Assembly: GCA_964036315.1 (NCBI GenBank)
Contig: OZ038509.1
Span: forward strand, 31,543,732 to 31,607,731
Origin: Acanthosepion esculentum
Lineage: Eukaryota; Mollusca; Cephalopoda; Sepiida; Sepiidae
Direction of reading: 5' to 3'
DNA: 64,000 bases
Of the stretch, positions 47,339-58,859 are shown in pieces. A program made the position numbers and the translations under genes. A model generated the notes under the pieces. That model was not told the origin of the DNA. It was given only the letters and a program-made list of their open reading frames with translations, and did not search any database. How positions within the stretch are numbered: the first letter of the stretch is position 1; each line of letters opens with the position of its first letter.

Positions 47339-47384
47339 GCACAAAGAAATTAGGAACAAATCTGTATTCCTAATTTGTTTGTGC
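47339..47384. repeat. 18-bp-arm hairpin inside the RTE remnant
   Basis: 47339-47356 pairs with 47367-47384, one mismatch, 10-base loop. Confidence 0.9.
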
Positions 47385-48855
47385 AAAGTTGTGAGCTAAA
47401 GAGGAGTGGCTCAATGAAAAATATGCAGAAATAGAAAGAACGAGTATCACAGATAGAGCAGATATGCATAAAAGAATAAGAGAAATAATATGACAAAAGA
47501 CCTGCCTATCAACAGGATGCATAAAATCCAAGGATGGGACATTGATATTAAACAAAGAAAAATACTAGAGAGATGGAATGAATACATCAGAGGACTCTTC
47601 CAGAAATATATAAAAATATCGAAGGATCAGAAGTATGAAGTGAAATCAGCAGTGGATAAATTTAACAGAAACAAAGTAGCAGGGCTAGACAGAATTTTAA
47701 TAGATTATTTTGCATTGACAAGATTATAGACATAATAAATGAAATATACAATAATGGTGATATGCTGGAAACCTAATTAGATCCATTTCCTAAGAAGCCG
47801 GGTGCAAATGAATGTGAACACCATCAAACGATTAGTCTAATGAGCCATATAACAAAACTTATCTAAATTCTGATGAGTACAGTGCACAGCAGAATTAGAT
47901 TGGAAATAGAAAAGGAACAGTGTGGTTATTCATTATAAACACTGAAACACAGATGCAATATTTATGATCAGAATGAAATCAGAAAGAGCAATACAAATGA
48001 AGAAGGATGTGTACCTGTGTTTTATAGATTATGCAAAAGTACATCAAAATGAACTGTTAGAACTGCTAGGTAACCTTGACATATTTGGAAAGGATATTAG
48101 AATAGTCCAGAAGCTATACTGGCAGCAAACTGCCTGCATATGGATAGAAAATAAATTCAGTAAATATACAAATAGATAAGTGTAACACAAAAATGTGTCT
48201 TCTCACCAAACTTATTCAACCTATACAGTAAGACAATTCTGAGACCATTAGAAATCCTACTAAGATTCATTATTAGCAGCATAAGATAACATGACAACAT
48301 AAGATATGCAGATGACACAGTAATGATATCAGACATGGAAAGGAAGCTACAAGAACTCCTACAGAAGGTAGAGAAGAAAGGAAAAAAACATCAATTACAA
48401 GTGTTGATTTCCCAGTGGGAATGATTGCAAAAGTTTTCCCCCTCCCCCCTTGCAAAAGTCCAGAATGCATGCTGGGATATTTTTCTTAGTCAATAAAATG
48501 TGACTCAGTCCAGATCTGGCAGTTCAGGCTGACGTGACGAACTTTCTGCCTTCAGACAGAGAGGAATCTAGACGAGGCTTGCCAAAGGGCAGTCATGTCT
48601 GAGGAGGTAGAAAAGCCTGACCCCTGTATATGCGGGGTCTAGGGGGTATTTTTGCCCATGGCTATATGCTCAGATTTACCCCCAATGTAAAAAAAAAACG
48701 GCCTTGTGCCACATCCTGCCTTGTGGAGAGGCTAAGGTAAATAACCTCAGTCCAAATCTTCCTCAACTACTAGACAGACCTACTGTGTCCGCTTGGTTGA
48801 CCTTTCTTTTGTGTACTCATCGTTTGTGAATTCTTTTGTCTTCTTATCAATTTTG

Positions 48856-48989
48856 ATTTGCTTTAACTATATTGTTTGCTTGCATGATTGTTGCTGTTTC
48901 ATCTTTTTTTATCTTTTTTTCTTTTCCTTGCAAACTTTATTAATTCTGATTGTTTTATTTATCTTGCACTTTGACAATGGCTTCTAACT
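48856..48989 (+). repeat. Direct repeat, end of the 5' LTR of the nested element
   Basis: Matches 49343-49475 with few differences; both contain TTGCAAACTTTATTAATTCT and TTGCACTTTGACAATG.CTTC. Confidence 0.85.
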
Positions 48990-49026
48990 AAATGAATCAA
49001 AATATGAGCTATGGGAAGTAAAGTTT

Positions 49027-49335
49027 TTGGGTTGCGTGCAGATTGAAAAATTACACAAAATAATTTGGGCTCCTTTTGATCGTCCCAATGACAAAGACTA
49101 CCATGAAAAGAATGCAAACGTGTTTGCAATATTAATTCAATTTCTCAATGAACGAAGTTTATCTCTTATTATGAGGGAATTCCCTGATAATGGGAGAAAA
49201 GCACTGCATATTTTGAGAGAGCACTATTTATCGAAAGGAAAACCAATTTCCCTGTATACATAATTAACATCCCTACGCAAAGCCAGCACTGAAACTATTA
49301 TGTGTTATATTATTCGAGTTAAAAAATTGGGCACC
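49027..49335 (+). pseudogene. Copia-type Gag-like fragment
   Basis: The frame reads GCVQIEKLHKIIWAPFDRP, then ILIQFLNERSLSLIMREFPD, KALHILREHYLSKGKPISLY and, after a TAA at 49261, LTSLRKASTETIMCYIIRV. The pattern LVQFLDDRSLSLIMR...ALxILREHYxGKGKPxxxSLYTELTSL is one I recall from retrotransposon Gag proteins (UBN2/Copia-type). The TAA stands where a glutamate codon is usual (single-base change). About 100 codons survive; the rest of Gag-Pol is deleted. Confidence 0.5.
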
Positions 49336-49342
49336 TTATTTT

Positions 49343-49475
49343 ATTTGCTTTAACTGTATTGTTTGCTTACATGATTGTTGCTGTTTCATCTTTTTGACCA
49401 TTTTTTCTTTTCATTGCAAACTTTATTAATTCTGATTGTTTTATTTATCTTGCACTTTGACAATGACTTCTAACT
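49343..49475 (+). repeat. Direct repeat, tail of the 3' LTR of the nested element
   Basis: See 48856-48989. It ends five bases before the element's terminal CA. Confidence 0.8.
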
Positions 49476-50228
49476 CATCAACAAGAACACAAAATACATG
49501 GTTGTTAGCAAAAGGAACAACCCAACATACTAATCAAACCAGTACAATAATTTAAAATTCTGGGGGAAACAGAGGATGGAAAGTACAACACTGAAATTCA
49601 AAGGTGCATTGGGTTAGCAAAAGATGCCTTCCCAAAACTAAGCAAATTATTAAGAAACAGGAACATTTTGTTAAAAACAAAGAAAATAGTACTGAACTGT
49701 TTTGAAGTAACAGAAATGTTGCTAAGAATAACATGGACCAAACATATGACCAACAACAGATTTTATCGAGTAAATGGAAACAAAAAGGATATTTATAGTT
49801 AACATCAGGATGAAAATTTAAATTTCTAGGGCACATAATTTGTATGCTGAGTTTGATCCTCACTGTGATCTTATGCTAGATTAAGCTGTACTTGGTAAAT
49901 AATTACATAGTTTGTGTTTGTACACACAGGTTAAAAAAATCTCTTCTCTTGTTTATAGACTTCATTTCCAGAACCACTTCAGCATACTTTCCAGTTGTTC
50001 GAAAGTTTTTGATTTACTTTTAAGTGCATATTTACCTGAAAAGATGGTGTTACTGTGTTATGAGGAGTTAAAATGTTTACATTTTTAAGATTTTCTTTTT
50101 TTTCTCACATATTGGAGTTGATATTTCCTATTCTGAAGTTGATGAACTTTTTTCTTTATTTTATTTTTCAACATAAAAAATAAACTTATTCATTTTCTCC
50201 CCACCATCTTTCTTTTTTTGCCCCCCAG

Positions 50229-50329
50229 GCTCGATTGGCCAGTGCGGACCTTGAGTTTCAGTTTTGATGGTAAAATGTTGGCAACTGCCTCTGAAGATCT
50301 TGTCATTGATATTGCAGAAGTTGAAACTG
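50229..50329 (+). CDS. THOC3: THOC3 exon 5
   Basis: (R)LDWPVRTLSFSFDGKML to IDIAEVET. Acceptor CCCCCCAG|GCTCG; the donor ACTG|GTTTGT is weak but in register with exon 6 (phase 1). Confidence 0.93.
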
Positions 50330-50513
50330 GTTTGTAATCCTTTTGACTATTTAATACTTTCATTGTTATATTGTCCACAGCTTCAGTTTCTTCTCCCTAC
50401 CATATTGTTAATTGACATTCTTAAGCTTCTCACCCTGACTATAAATTATGCTGAAGCTATCATATTCGGAATTGATTTTAGTATCTATGTCACCCTGTCT
50501 ATCTTTCATTCAA

Positions 50514-50568
50514 TACCAAATCAGAATCATCTGAAATAGTACCTATTTCAGATGATTCTGATTTGGTA
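50514..50568. repeat. Perfect 26-bp-arm hairpin in intron 5
   Basis: 50514-50539 is the exact reverse complement of 50543-50568; the loop is 3 bases. Confidence 0.97.
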
Positions 50569-52640
50569 CAGAAACCAAAAAAAAAATAATACAAAATTAA
50601 TTTAAAAAAATGAAAAATCTTTCTTGTAGCTTTTATTTTAGTTATAAATTAGTTTTAATTTCAAACCTGTATTTCAAAAACTAATTTAAATTGACTGAAA
50701 GGAGGCTTTTTTCTTTCTTTTTTTTATTATAAAATAGTTGATTAGCACCCTGTTTATTTGTCTTTCATTGCAATGTAATTCTCTTTTTTTTTTTTTTTTA
50801 AATCTAAAAATAAAATGTACTTTTCTGAAACTTTGTTTGAGGGATATTAATTGATTTAAAGTATAATTAATTTGATTTGAAACAGATATATTTAAAAATA
50901 TCACAGGAATGCATTTTTTTTAGCCCAACAGTAACTGTTTTTAACCTAACAGTAGCTGTTTTGACATGACAAGTTTAATGTTGTTCTATGGAGATTTTAT
51001 TTGTAAAACATAATTTAAGAAAATGACATTAGCACTATTTTTATATAATTTTTAAGTACTCAGTAATCTTCTCCATAATCTAAAGTTTTATTAAATTTTA
51101 GAAATGTTGACTTTTAAATTTACTATAGTCATTGCTCTTATTTCTTGATAATGTTGTGTATGGTTATCCATACTTACAAAAATGGACACATTTATACACA
51201 CAAAAAAAATTCAAAAATTCTTTTCCAAATGTTCTGATGATTTGTAAGCTTTTCCATTTATGATTAATAAATAGTTTTCACTTAATAATAATATTTAAAA
51301 GGCTGAAATTAATACAGAATTTTAAGATTTAAAACGTAATAACTTTTTCTAATTAAAAAAAAAACATCTTTGGCTCTGCTGCTGACAAAGAAAAATAAGT
51401 TTTTTGCCAAAATTTAGAATGTGCTAGAAAAGATTGAAAAATTTAATAAAGTAATAAAAAAAAATGCTTTTTGGTCTTCTTAATAATAACAAATATTTTG
51501 ACAATAAAACTTTATTTTTATCAAGTTTGGGGCTTTTTTCCATCATGCTATGCTCTCTTTTTAGTGAATTTTTGGTGGTACCTAATCTAAAACTTGTTCA
51601 ATATTTTCTACTTTTTTTAATAAGCTTAGTGACAACCTATTTCTGTAGGGCAAATAGAACCGCAAATTTGTTTGACAATGGTTAGAGAACATAAAGTTAA
51701 ATAAGACCCAGTTTTATGGTATAGAACTGTGAGGAAACACAATGTAGATGGAGGATTCTCTTGTCAAAAATATCAGTGAGCCAATGACCAGCACAACCGA
51801 CCAACACTCCTGCTGGACATAGTACTACTTCAGTTGGACAAAAAGAAAAAACGGAGAGACCTAACAACAAGGTCTCCTTCTTTTATGTGCCATGTCCCTT
51901 GAGGATGTGGAAGATCCTGGCTCTCCACAACTGCTTTTGCTCTGAGTATATTAACTTCTTGCACTGTGCATCTTTCAGTGGGAGTCTAGATTTAATAAGT
52001 GGAACAATGAGCCCATCCCCAGCATAATGTTAGCTATTTGCATTGACTTTCAAAAGAGACCTGAAAAGTTTGTTTTTTTTAAATTGTAAATTCACTCAGA
52101 TCAAAATGATGCAAGTTAAATAGAAATTACTGATAACGTCTCTAAATAAAATGTCAATGTTTTCATTCAACTGTACTGACTGCACTTCTGCAGGAGGTAA
52201 AAGTCCCACAAGGGAGGTGGGGGGCACTTGTTTGCCATAGGTGGCAACCTGTGATGCCTGAGGACAGGATCTTGGTGGTTGAGGGTTTTAGTTGGGCTAT
52301 ATATATATACTCCTAAAGTTCAACACACCACTTTGGCCCTTACTTGACGGACAGTTGGAGAGGCCTGATCCAATCAACCGGCTGGTCACATCAAGCCCTA
52401 GGTCAGATCAAATACTTCTCATAGCAGGACCCTTTCTCCCTAATCCAAGAGATAAGCTGCTCTCAATGTGATCTAATATTTGACCTCTAAGGCAGTGGCT
52501 GTAGGGTCAATCATATCAAGATACTAAAGACTTTGACAAAATTGGACAGTCCTCTGAGTGACTATTTACTTGTGTGTAGAAACTCATGACTTACAGGCAC
52601 CCAGAGTTTGCTCCAGGTGTGAGTATACTATGTAACTCTG
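50569..52640 (+). other. Intron 5 segment without a recognised gene
   Basis: AT-rich up to 51700. 51720-52640 is GC-richer and runs directly into the Jockey-type ORF1, so it may be that LINE's 5' leader. (TA)n at 52298-52311. Confidence 0.4.
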
Positions 52641-52654
52641 TTAGAGCAAGGTGA

Positions 52655-53850
52655 ATGGGTTTTCCCCCTTGCTCCCTTCCTCTTGTTCCTCTGTGGTGGG
52701 GAGGGAGCACAGTTAACGAACATTTAAAAATGTTTATGGCTCTGCACAAATTAACCAAGAGATCCCATCTAAACACAGACAGTGACATAGAAGGAGTGAC
52801 TACTTATTTTCATAGCTTCATAGTCCTTGAGTCAACAGAGGGAAAACCTATTACAAAGCTCTCTCCTTTTGCAATAAAATGATATCTCTCTGCAAATGTG
52901 GCACCAAAATCTGTAAAAACAGTCTGCAACAACACTGTGGAAGTAACAAAAAAGAAATATGCTGAATTATTATTATTAAAAATGAACACCCTCTACAATA
53001 TGAAAATCAAGACATGTCCACACTGATCCCTTAACACATCCAGAGGAGTGGTGAGAAATCCTGAACTATCTGCCTGTAGAAGTGAAGAAATAAAAAAAAC
53101 AAGTATTGGATATAGAGAGAATAACAATAAGAAAAACGACCAGTTAATTGACACCAATACTTATATTCTCACTTTCGATACCCCCAAACTACCACCTAAA
53201 CTGAAAATTGGCTATACGATAGTGAAGGTTGACATATATATATATCCCCAATCTACTCTGATGCTACAACTGCCAAAAGTTTGGGCCCATGAAAGCTGGT
53301 GCACAAAAAAGACAATATGCAAAAAATCTGGCAAGGATGGTTCTGACCACCCAAAATCTACAGCAAACTATTAAAATGTGCAAACTGCAATGGAGATTAC
53401 TTTGCTGACTCAAGTCTCTGTGAAGTATGGGAAAAAAAAGAGATAATGAAAATTAAATACACTCAAACATCCCTTTTCCAAAGGCATGAAAAATTGTAGA
53501 GACTACTTTCCCAGCTCAGTTCTACACAAGAGTAACACAACCTACACATTCCAGAATGTCAAAAGTGCAATTTCCTCATAGAAAAAATACTAAATGAAGT
53601 GGACAAATTTCCAACACTTCTGAAGGGGCTACAGGCTTCCATACCCCAAACTAAACAAACCTTCCCCCAAAATCCAAAATCTATAGTAAAACCCACTCAA
53701 AAAGAGCAAATGATACCACCACCATCCTTCCAATCAGGAACACCCTCTAAAGACACTCAAACAAAGACCATCAAGATCCCCAACAAAACCACCTCTCTCT
53801 ATAAAACCCTCACTGACACTGAAAGAGAGAACCTCAAGTAAACAAGAACC
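52655..53850 (+). pseudogene. Jockey-type LINE ORF1 (Gag-like, zinc knuckle) remnant
   Basis: Several broken frames in order. 52655-52882 ends GKPITKLSPFAIK. About 52990-53070 gives a SLNTSRGVVRNPELSAC block. 53100-53230 gives TNTYILTFDTPKLPPKLKIG and then YTIVKV. Decayed Cys/His knuckles follow at 53280-53400 (WCTKKTICKK, then CANCNGDYFADSSLCEVW-like sequence in a neighbouring frame), then KKEIMKIKYTQTS and a proline/threonine-rich tail to 53841. This is the ORF1 pattern of Jockey-group LINEs: an RNA-binding domain, then CCHC knuckles. Many stops; inactive. Confidence 0.6.
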
Positions 53851-53959
53851 ACCTAAACAAAAACGTCAAGATAAACCATGCTGGTGATCCCACTCCACAC
53901 AAGAAACTATAACTTCCCATGAAACTTTGGAATCTCATAATAAATTCAATATATTGAAA

Positions 53960-56900
53960 AAAAAAATGTAAACAGAAGAAAATCCTCCCAAACACAACAC
54001 AAACCACACAAAAGATAAAACACTCAAAAGCACAAGATCTAAATTTAAACATAGGTCAAAACATAATACAGTAGAACTTTTGTGGAATCAAAGTAACCTC
54101 AATGATTTGCTTTTGTTACTAACAACAAGATAAATATAAAAAACTTTGAAAGCTGTAATCACATGCATAACACTGGGCTGCATTGATCTTAATTAGGAAT
54201 GATATACACCAAAGCAAAATTAATCTAAACACCAACCTACAAGCAAAGTAACCTACACAGAACTATCAATATTTGCTCCCTATATATCTGACCACATGAT
54301 TCTATCAATGAAAATGACCTCAACAACTTCCCAAGCTTATTAGGAGAGTTCAACAGCAGCAACAATATTATATGAGGATGTTAAAAAAAACAATACTTGA
54401 AAGGATTATCAATGATAAAAATCTATGCCTCTCCAACATATCTTGGCATCTTCAGGCACCAACTCGGCAATTGATCTAACTCTCCATAATCCTCAAATCT
54501 TCTTGGACTTTACCTGGAGAGTACATGACAACTAAAATGGCAGTGACCATTTCCTAATTATAATTGAGGTCCTACATCCTGATGAAGATAATCTCCCCCA
54601 ATGGAGGCTAAAAAAAGGAAACTGGGAAAAATTCCAAACACTATATCTCTAACCCCTGAGAAAAAAGTACAATACCGATAACACTGTCAATGATTTATTG
54701 ATATAGCCAAGAAATGCATCCCAAAGAACTCGGCCCCATATAATCATAACAAACCCTGGTTCGATGAAGAATGCAAGAAGGCTATACATTTATGATGAGC
54801 AGCCCTGCACAAATTTAAAGCTGCTCCTACAACTGGCATCCTAATCTTCTTCAAACACCACAGAGCAAAAGTATGCAAAGTAATCAAGAAGGGAAACTCC
54901 TGGCAAAATTATGTTGGACAGCTCAACCCTTCTACTAAATCAAAAACAATCTGGGATATGATTTGCAAAATCTCTGGGAAACAACAATCAACTCCCCTAA
55001 AACACCTCTTCACAAACCATACCAAAATAACTGCCAAAAAGGATATTGCAAATCTATTAGATGAAACCTTAAAAAAAAATTAATCCAGCCAAAATAACCA
55101 ACAATTCATAAAAACCAAACGAAATGCTGAAAAAGTCAAATTACAATTCAAATCCTATAACTTGGAAGCATATAACAAGTTGTCCACCTTACCAGAACTG
55201 ATGGACTCCATAAAAAAAATCCTACAGTACAGCCAACGGTCCAGATGAAATAAATTATGAGTTCCCAAAATAACAACCCAAAGAATCTATGATGTATCTT
55301 CTGGAGGTTTACAATATTATATGGATGAGCAACAAATTTCCAGGAAGATGGAGACAGAAGACAGTTGGAAATGGAAAGGATAGTACAAATCCAGATAACT
55401 ACCGGCCCATTGTCCTGACAAGTTGCTCATACAAGACTATAAAACATATGATCAGCAACAGACATATGAACCATATGTCTAGAATCAAACGGACTACTCA
55501 ACGAACTTAAATCTGGATTCCATAAGAAAAGAGACCTTCATAGGGGAAGTTTTATAAAAAAAAAAAAAAAAAAAGCACCTGACAGCAGTTGTTTTTTACT
55601 GATTAAAAAAAAAAACAAACAAAAAAAACAGTATAACTCAACATGGAAGTATGGCATCATGAGGGACGAACACAATCTCTGTCTAACAGGAAGACTATTG
55701 GGCTTCTTAAACAACTTTCTTTCAGATAGAAACTTCAATGTTTGTGTTGGATCTGCCCTCTCTAACCTCCACAACCAAAAGGAAGGGATCATGCAAGGAA
55801 GCATCTTCATCTTTAGTATAAAAATCAACAGCATCATTAAATAGAATAGACAGTGTCGCTATATGTTGTTGATCTCTTGATATGTTATGGATCCAAATCC
55901 ATCCACAAAATTAGAACATCTACTACAATTGAACATAAATAAGATCAATAAATGGGTAATAAACAATGGTTTCAAATTCTCCAAATCAAAAATCCAGTGT
56001 ATGCACAATGACCTGGTCATTAAACTAGAAGGAACTAAATTATATTTGATAGAAAGCTGACTTTCATCCCTCACATTGAACACATGAAATTAAAATGAGC
56101 AGAATGGGGAGTCAACCGGGGAAACTCTACTAAAATTATATAGGTCACAAATCCACTCACAACTAGACTATGGTAGCTTTGTATACAGATCAACCAGGAA
56201 GTCTTACCTCAAAGAGCTAGACCTCATACAAAATGAAGACTTAAGACTAGTCTTAGGAGCTTTCAAAACTTCTCCAGTGGAAAGCTTACATGCAGAGGCT
56301 CATGAAGCACCCCTACAATTCTACATAAAACTTAAATCCTGCCCATCCAATCCAGCTTATGATTACACCTTTAATCCAAAGTATACACAGTTATTTGAAC
56401 AAAAGGAAAAAGCAATGAAACCTTTTGGTCTCTGTATAAAAACTACCTTTGAAAAGAATCCCATATCTCTCTCACCAATTTACTATCTTATTTAATGCCT
56501 GCAGCCCCCCCCTCCAACTATTAAATAATTGGAGGTGATCCTGGACCTAAGTAGCTTCCCAAAATGAATACTCCCCCTACTATTTATCAAGAAAAGATCC
56601 AGAATATCATGGAGCATTATGCCAATCACTCTGATGTTTTTACTGGCAGATTCAAAGATAGTAATAAAACTGCATGTGTAGCTGTGTTAAACAAGAAAAT
56701 TTTCAAGAGAGGTCTTCCAAAAGAAACCTCCATTTTAGTGCAGAAGATTAGGTTGATTGCATAATCAACCTAATCTTTGAGATCAACAAAATTTCATGAT
56801 GTTCTCAGACTCACTCTATTTTTATAAAAAATAAAAAAATTGATAACCCTTTAATCAATAATGATAATAAACAGACTGAACACCATGTATAACAAAAAAT

Positions 56901-57400
56901 CCTACTATGCTGAATCTCAAACCACATAGGAATAAGAGGAAATGACAAAGCTAACTCGGCAGCCAAATCAGCACTAAAAATGGCCCATGACAGATTCAAA
57001 ATCCCATATACAGATCTGAAGACTAAAATCAATATTTTTCATAGAAAATGGCAACAAAATTGGAGTAACAATATACATAACAAAGTATTCTCAATAAAAC
57101 CCAATATAAGAGAATGGAAATCAGGCTTCAGAAAGAAGCAAGTACTATATTCTGACTACATATCAGCCACACAAAACTAACAAACTCCTTTTTATTTAAA
57201 CAAGAAAACCAGACAGAATGCATAGCATGTCAAATACCTTATGTTGTTAAATACATTCTAATAGAATGTGGGGATTTTTCCATTATCAGACAATTCTTTA
57301 ACAACACAAATAACATGAGATATATATTTAAAAATGTCAGTATAGATGAGATTCTGTCTTTCCTCAAAGAAATAAAATTATACCAAAAAATATAACAGAA
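53960..57400 (+). pseudogene. Jockey-type LINE ORF2 (endonuclease, RT, RNase H) remnant
   Basis: From 54440, in broken frames: a TNSAIDL-like endonuclease tail, IFLDFTWRVHDN and PQWRLKKGNWEKFQ. Then NKPWFDEECKKAI at 54752, AKVCKVIKKGNSWQNYVGQL at 54866 and KTIWDMICKISGK. RT blocks are NYRPIVLTSCSYKTIKHMI at 55399, LLGFLNNFLSDRNFNVCVGS at 55685 and a catalytic box YVVD at 55862-55873 where YVDD is expected. RNase H and tail pieces lie at 56930-57380 (ANSAAKSALKMA-like, PYTDLKTKI, KPNIREWKSGFRKKQ, TECIACQIPYVVKYILIECG). Order and motifs fit Jockey-group LINEs. A run of about 18 A near 55556 and multiple stops show decay. Sense orientation in THOC3 intron 5. Confidence 0.75.
56744..56777. repeat. 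Perfect 15-bp-arm hairpin inside the Jockey remnant
   Basis: 56744-56758 pairs exactly with 56763-56777; loop GCAT. Confidence 0.95.
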
Positions 57401-58625
57401 AACTTGAAAATTACCCTAGAAACTTATCCCTCAAAACAATTCAGCAACAAAAATGAAAATCAAAAATCCTTGAAAAAGCATAATAAATTTGACCATTCCC
57501 TACATTTTATCTCTAAAATAACCCCAGATGAGTTGACATGTCATTAAAACCAATCAATCATTCAACTGTAACTGAATATAATTAAGCCAGTTTAACTTTC
57601 AAGCTCCAAAACAATTAAGATCATATTTGTGTGTGTGTGTGTCATGTTAACTATGAAAGAGAATGAAAGAAACAAGTCACTTTAGCTGTTGTAAGCAGTG
57701 CAATAGGTGGAGAAAAAATTGTTCATTAAAGTAAAGCAGTTTATCAAAGTCATGGAACAGAAACCTGGGCAAAATGTTTTTGTTTTTTTATGGTGGGAAC
57801 ATAAAATCTTTGAATTTTGGTGTTTAGTGACAACCTACTTGACTGAAAGGGAATGAAATAAGAAATGAAAACTTGTGAGGTCAAGTGGCACTTATTTGGA
57901 AGTCAGAAGTTTCCATCTGCAATTTCATATAAGTAAAGTCCAAGTTAGGGCGAGGTGGAGAGAGGAACTGTCTGTCCACCCATTCACATCAGAGTAGCAG
58001 TCACTTGGAGGAAATAAAATGAAGAGACAAAGGAACCTATGTGCCACTTACTTACCCTCTGAGAGAATACTAGGTCTAACTTGGAACCCCAGTAACTAAA
58101 ATAAATTATCTACCAGATTTGTGTTTTTATTTCTTGCCATTCTATTAATTTCATTTTTTATCCTTTGTGAACATGTAGTGAGTCTTTCCCAGTATTGTGA
58201 ACAAGAGGTGAAATAAAATGTAAGAATTGATTTGTCCAGTTAGCAAAAGATTAATACTGGGGCCCTATTTTAGGTTTATAGTTTAATTTTTAATTTTCTT
58301 AATTGTGTCAATACAATTTTTCCCATATGTTATTGAGAGAAGTTTTTGGTTCTTCTTTGGTATGTTTTCAATTTTTTATTTATTTTTTTTTTTCTTTCTA
58401 CTGGAGAAATGATCAACCAGATGTGCTGAAAACAGCAAAAGAAATAAAGATACTAGCTTAAATAAATCTTTTATTTATGATACCTCACCTCAAAAGACAA
58501 TTTTCCCAACAAATATGCTTTAGTTACTATGGTCTTTGATTTAAAAAAATATTTTATATTGGCTTACATACTTTCTTCCATCATTTACTTTAAACTTTGA
58601 GTAATGTGAATTTTTATTTTTTCAG
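57401..58625 (+). other. Rest of THOC3 intron 5, no gene seen
   Basis: A short (GT)n lies at about 57630-57642. No domain or RNA recognised. The intron ends with a T-rich tract and TTTTTTCAG. Confidence 0.5.
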
Positions 58626-58783
58626 GTCAAAAAGTGACAGAAATTCCTTGTGAAACCCCAACATTTACTGTAGCATGGCATCCGAAAAGGTACCTTCTGG
58701 CATTTGCTTGTGATGACAAACATGAGAGAGGTGACCGTGACTCTGGTGTAGTTAAAGTCTATGGCTTCCCAAATGACTCTTGA
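58626..58783 (+). CDS. THOC3: THOC3 exon 6 and stop codon
   Basis: GQKVTEIPCETPTFTVAWHP to VVKVYGFPNDS and TGA at 58781. Acceptor TTTTTTCAG|GTCAAA. The ending FPNDS matches the family C terminus. Confidence 0.95.
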
Positions 58784-58847
58784 ATAGAAACTCTTATCCT
58801 TAGAATTGAATGCTTCAAAGTTTGCATATTTCACTATTTTTCTCTGT

Positions 58848-58853
58848 AATAAA
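58848..58853 (+). promoter_or_regulatory. THOC3 polyadenylation signal AATAAA
   Basis: 65 bases past the stop codon, the first AATAAA downstream. Confidence 0.7.
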
Positions 58854-58859
58854 AATATT

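Larger units (their letters stand above)
48402..49480 (+). mobile_element. Internally deleted LTR retrotransposon nested in the RTE LINE
   Basis: The 1079-bp insert begins TGTTGATTTCCC and ends ...AACTCATCA, with the 5-bp duplication ACAAG on both sides (48397-48401 and 49481-49485). Its last 133 bases (49343-49475) repeat 48856-48989, as expected if the latter is the end of a ~590-bp 5' LTR and the former is the surviving tail of a 3' LTR. Between them is a gag-like fragment. Removing the insert and one ACAAG rejoins the LINE frame as INYKNTKYMVVSK, which fits RTE proteins. Confidence 0.8.
46464..49865 (+). mobile_element. RTE-type LINE, inactive, split by a nested LTR element
   Basis: Order on the plus strand: an endonuclease start RTLNQCGQLENIK at 46464, then MNRLNVYILCICETRR and IIVGYALNAQSTEEIERFYS, then (after a stop at 46935) NHIDYITIDKRFKNAVLQC (endonuclease end). 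RT pieces follow: CFIDYAKVHQNELLELLGNL, KLYWQQTACI, an intact YADD box at 48305-48316 and LQELLQKVEKKG. The frame resumes after the nested insert at 49486 (TKYMVVSKRN), then TEDGKYNTEIQRCIGLAKDA, LLRNRN and FLGHII. The endonuclease-RT layout and motifs fit the RTE clade. Stops and frameshifts are frequent. Inserted in the sense orientation in THOC3 intron 4. Confidence 0.8.
38487..58783 (+). other. THOC3: THOC3 gene (THO complex subunit 3), ATG to stop, six exons
   Basis: Six exons join to a 960-base coding sequence (319 aa plus stop) with matching phases at all five introns. The protein is a WD40 beta-propeller, closely like vertebrate THOC3 (about 351 aa in human, with a longer N terminus there). 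Diagnostic stretches include AHSAKVHSVAWSCDGRKLAS, GHGDSVDQLCWHPSNPD, GENINICWSPDGSTIAVGN, EEQFKFEVNEISWNN, FATGSADALVSLWDVDQLVC, RLDWPVRTLSFSFDGKM and FTVAWHPKRYLLAFACDD. THOC3 belongs to the nuclear THO/TREX complex, which couples transcription and splicing to mRNA export. The gene is intact. Introns are 3.2, 1.4, 0.5, 6.0 and 8.3 kb and carry most of the local transposons. All repeats lie outside exons. Confidence 0.95.
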
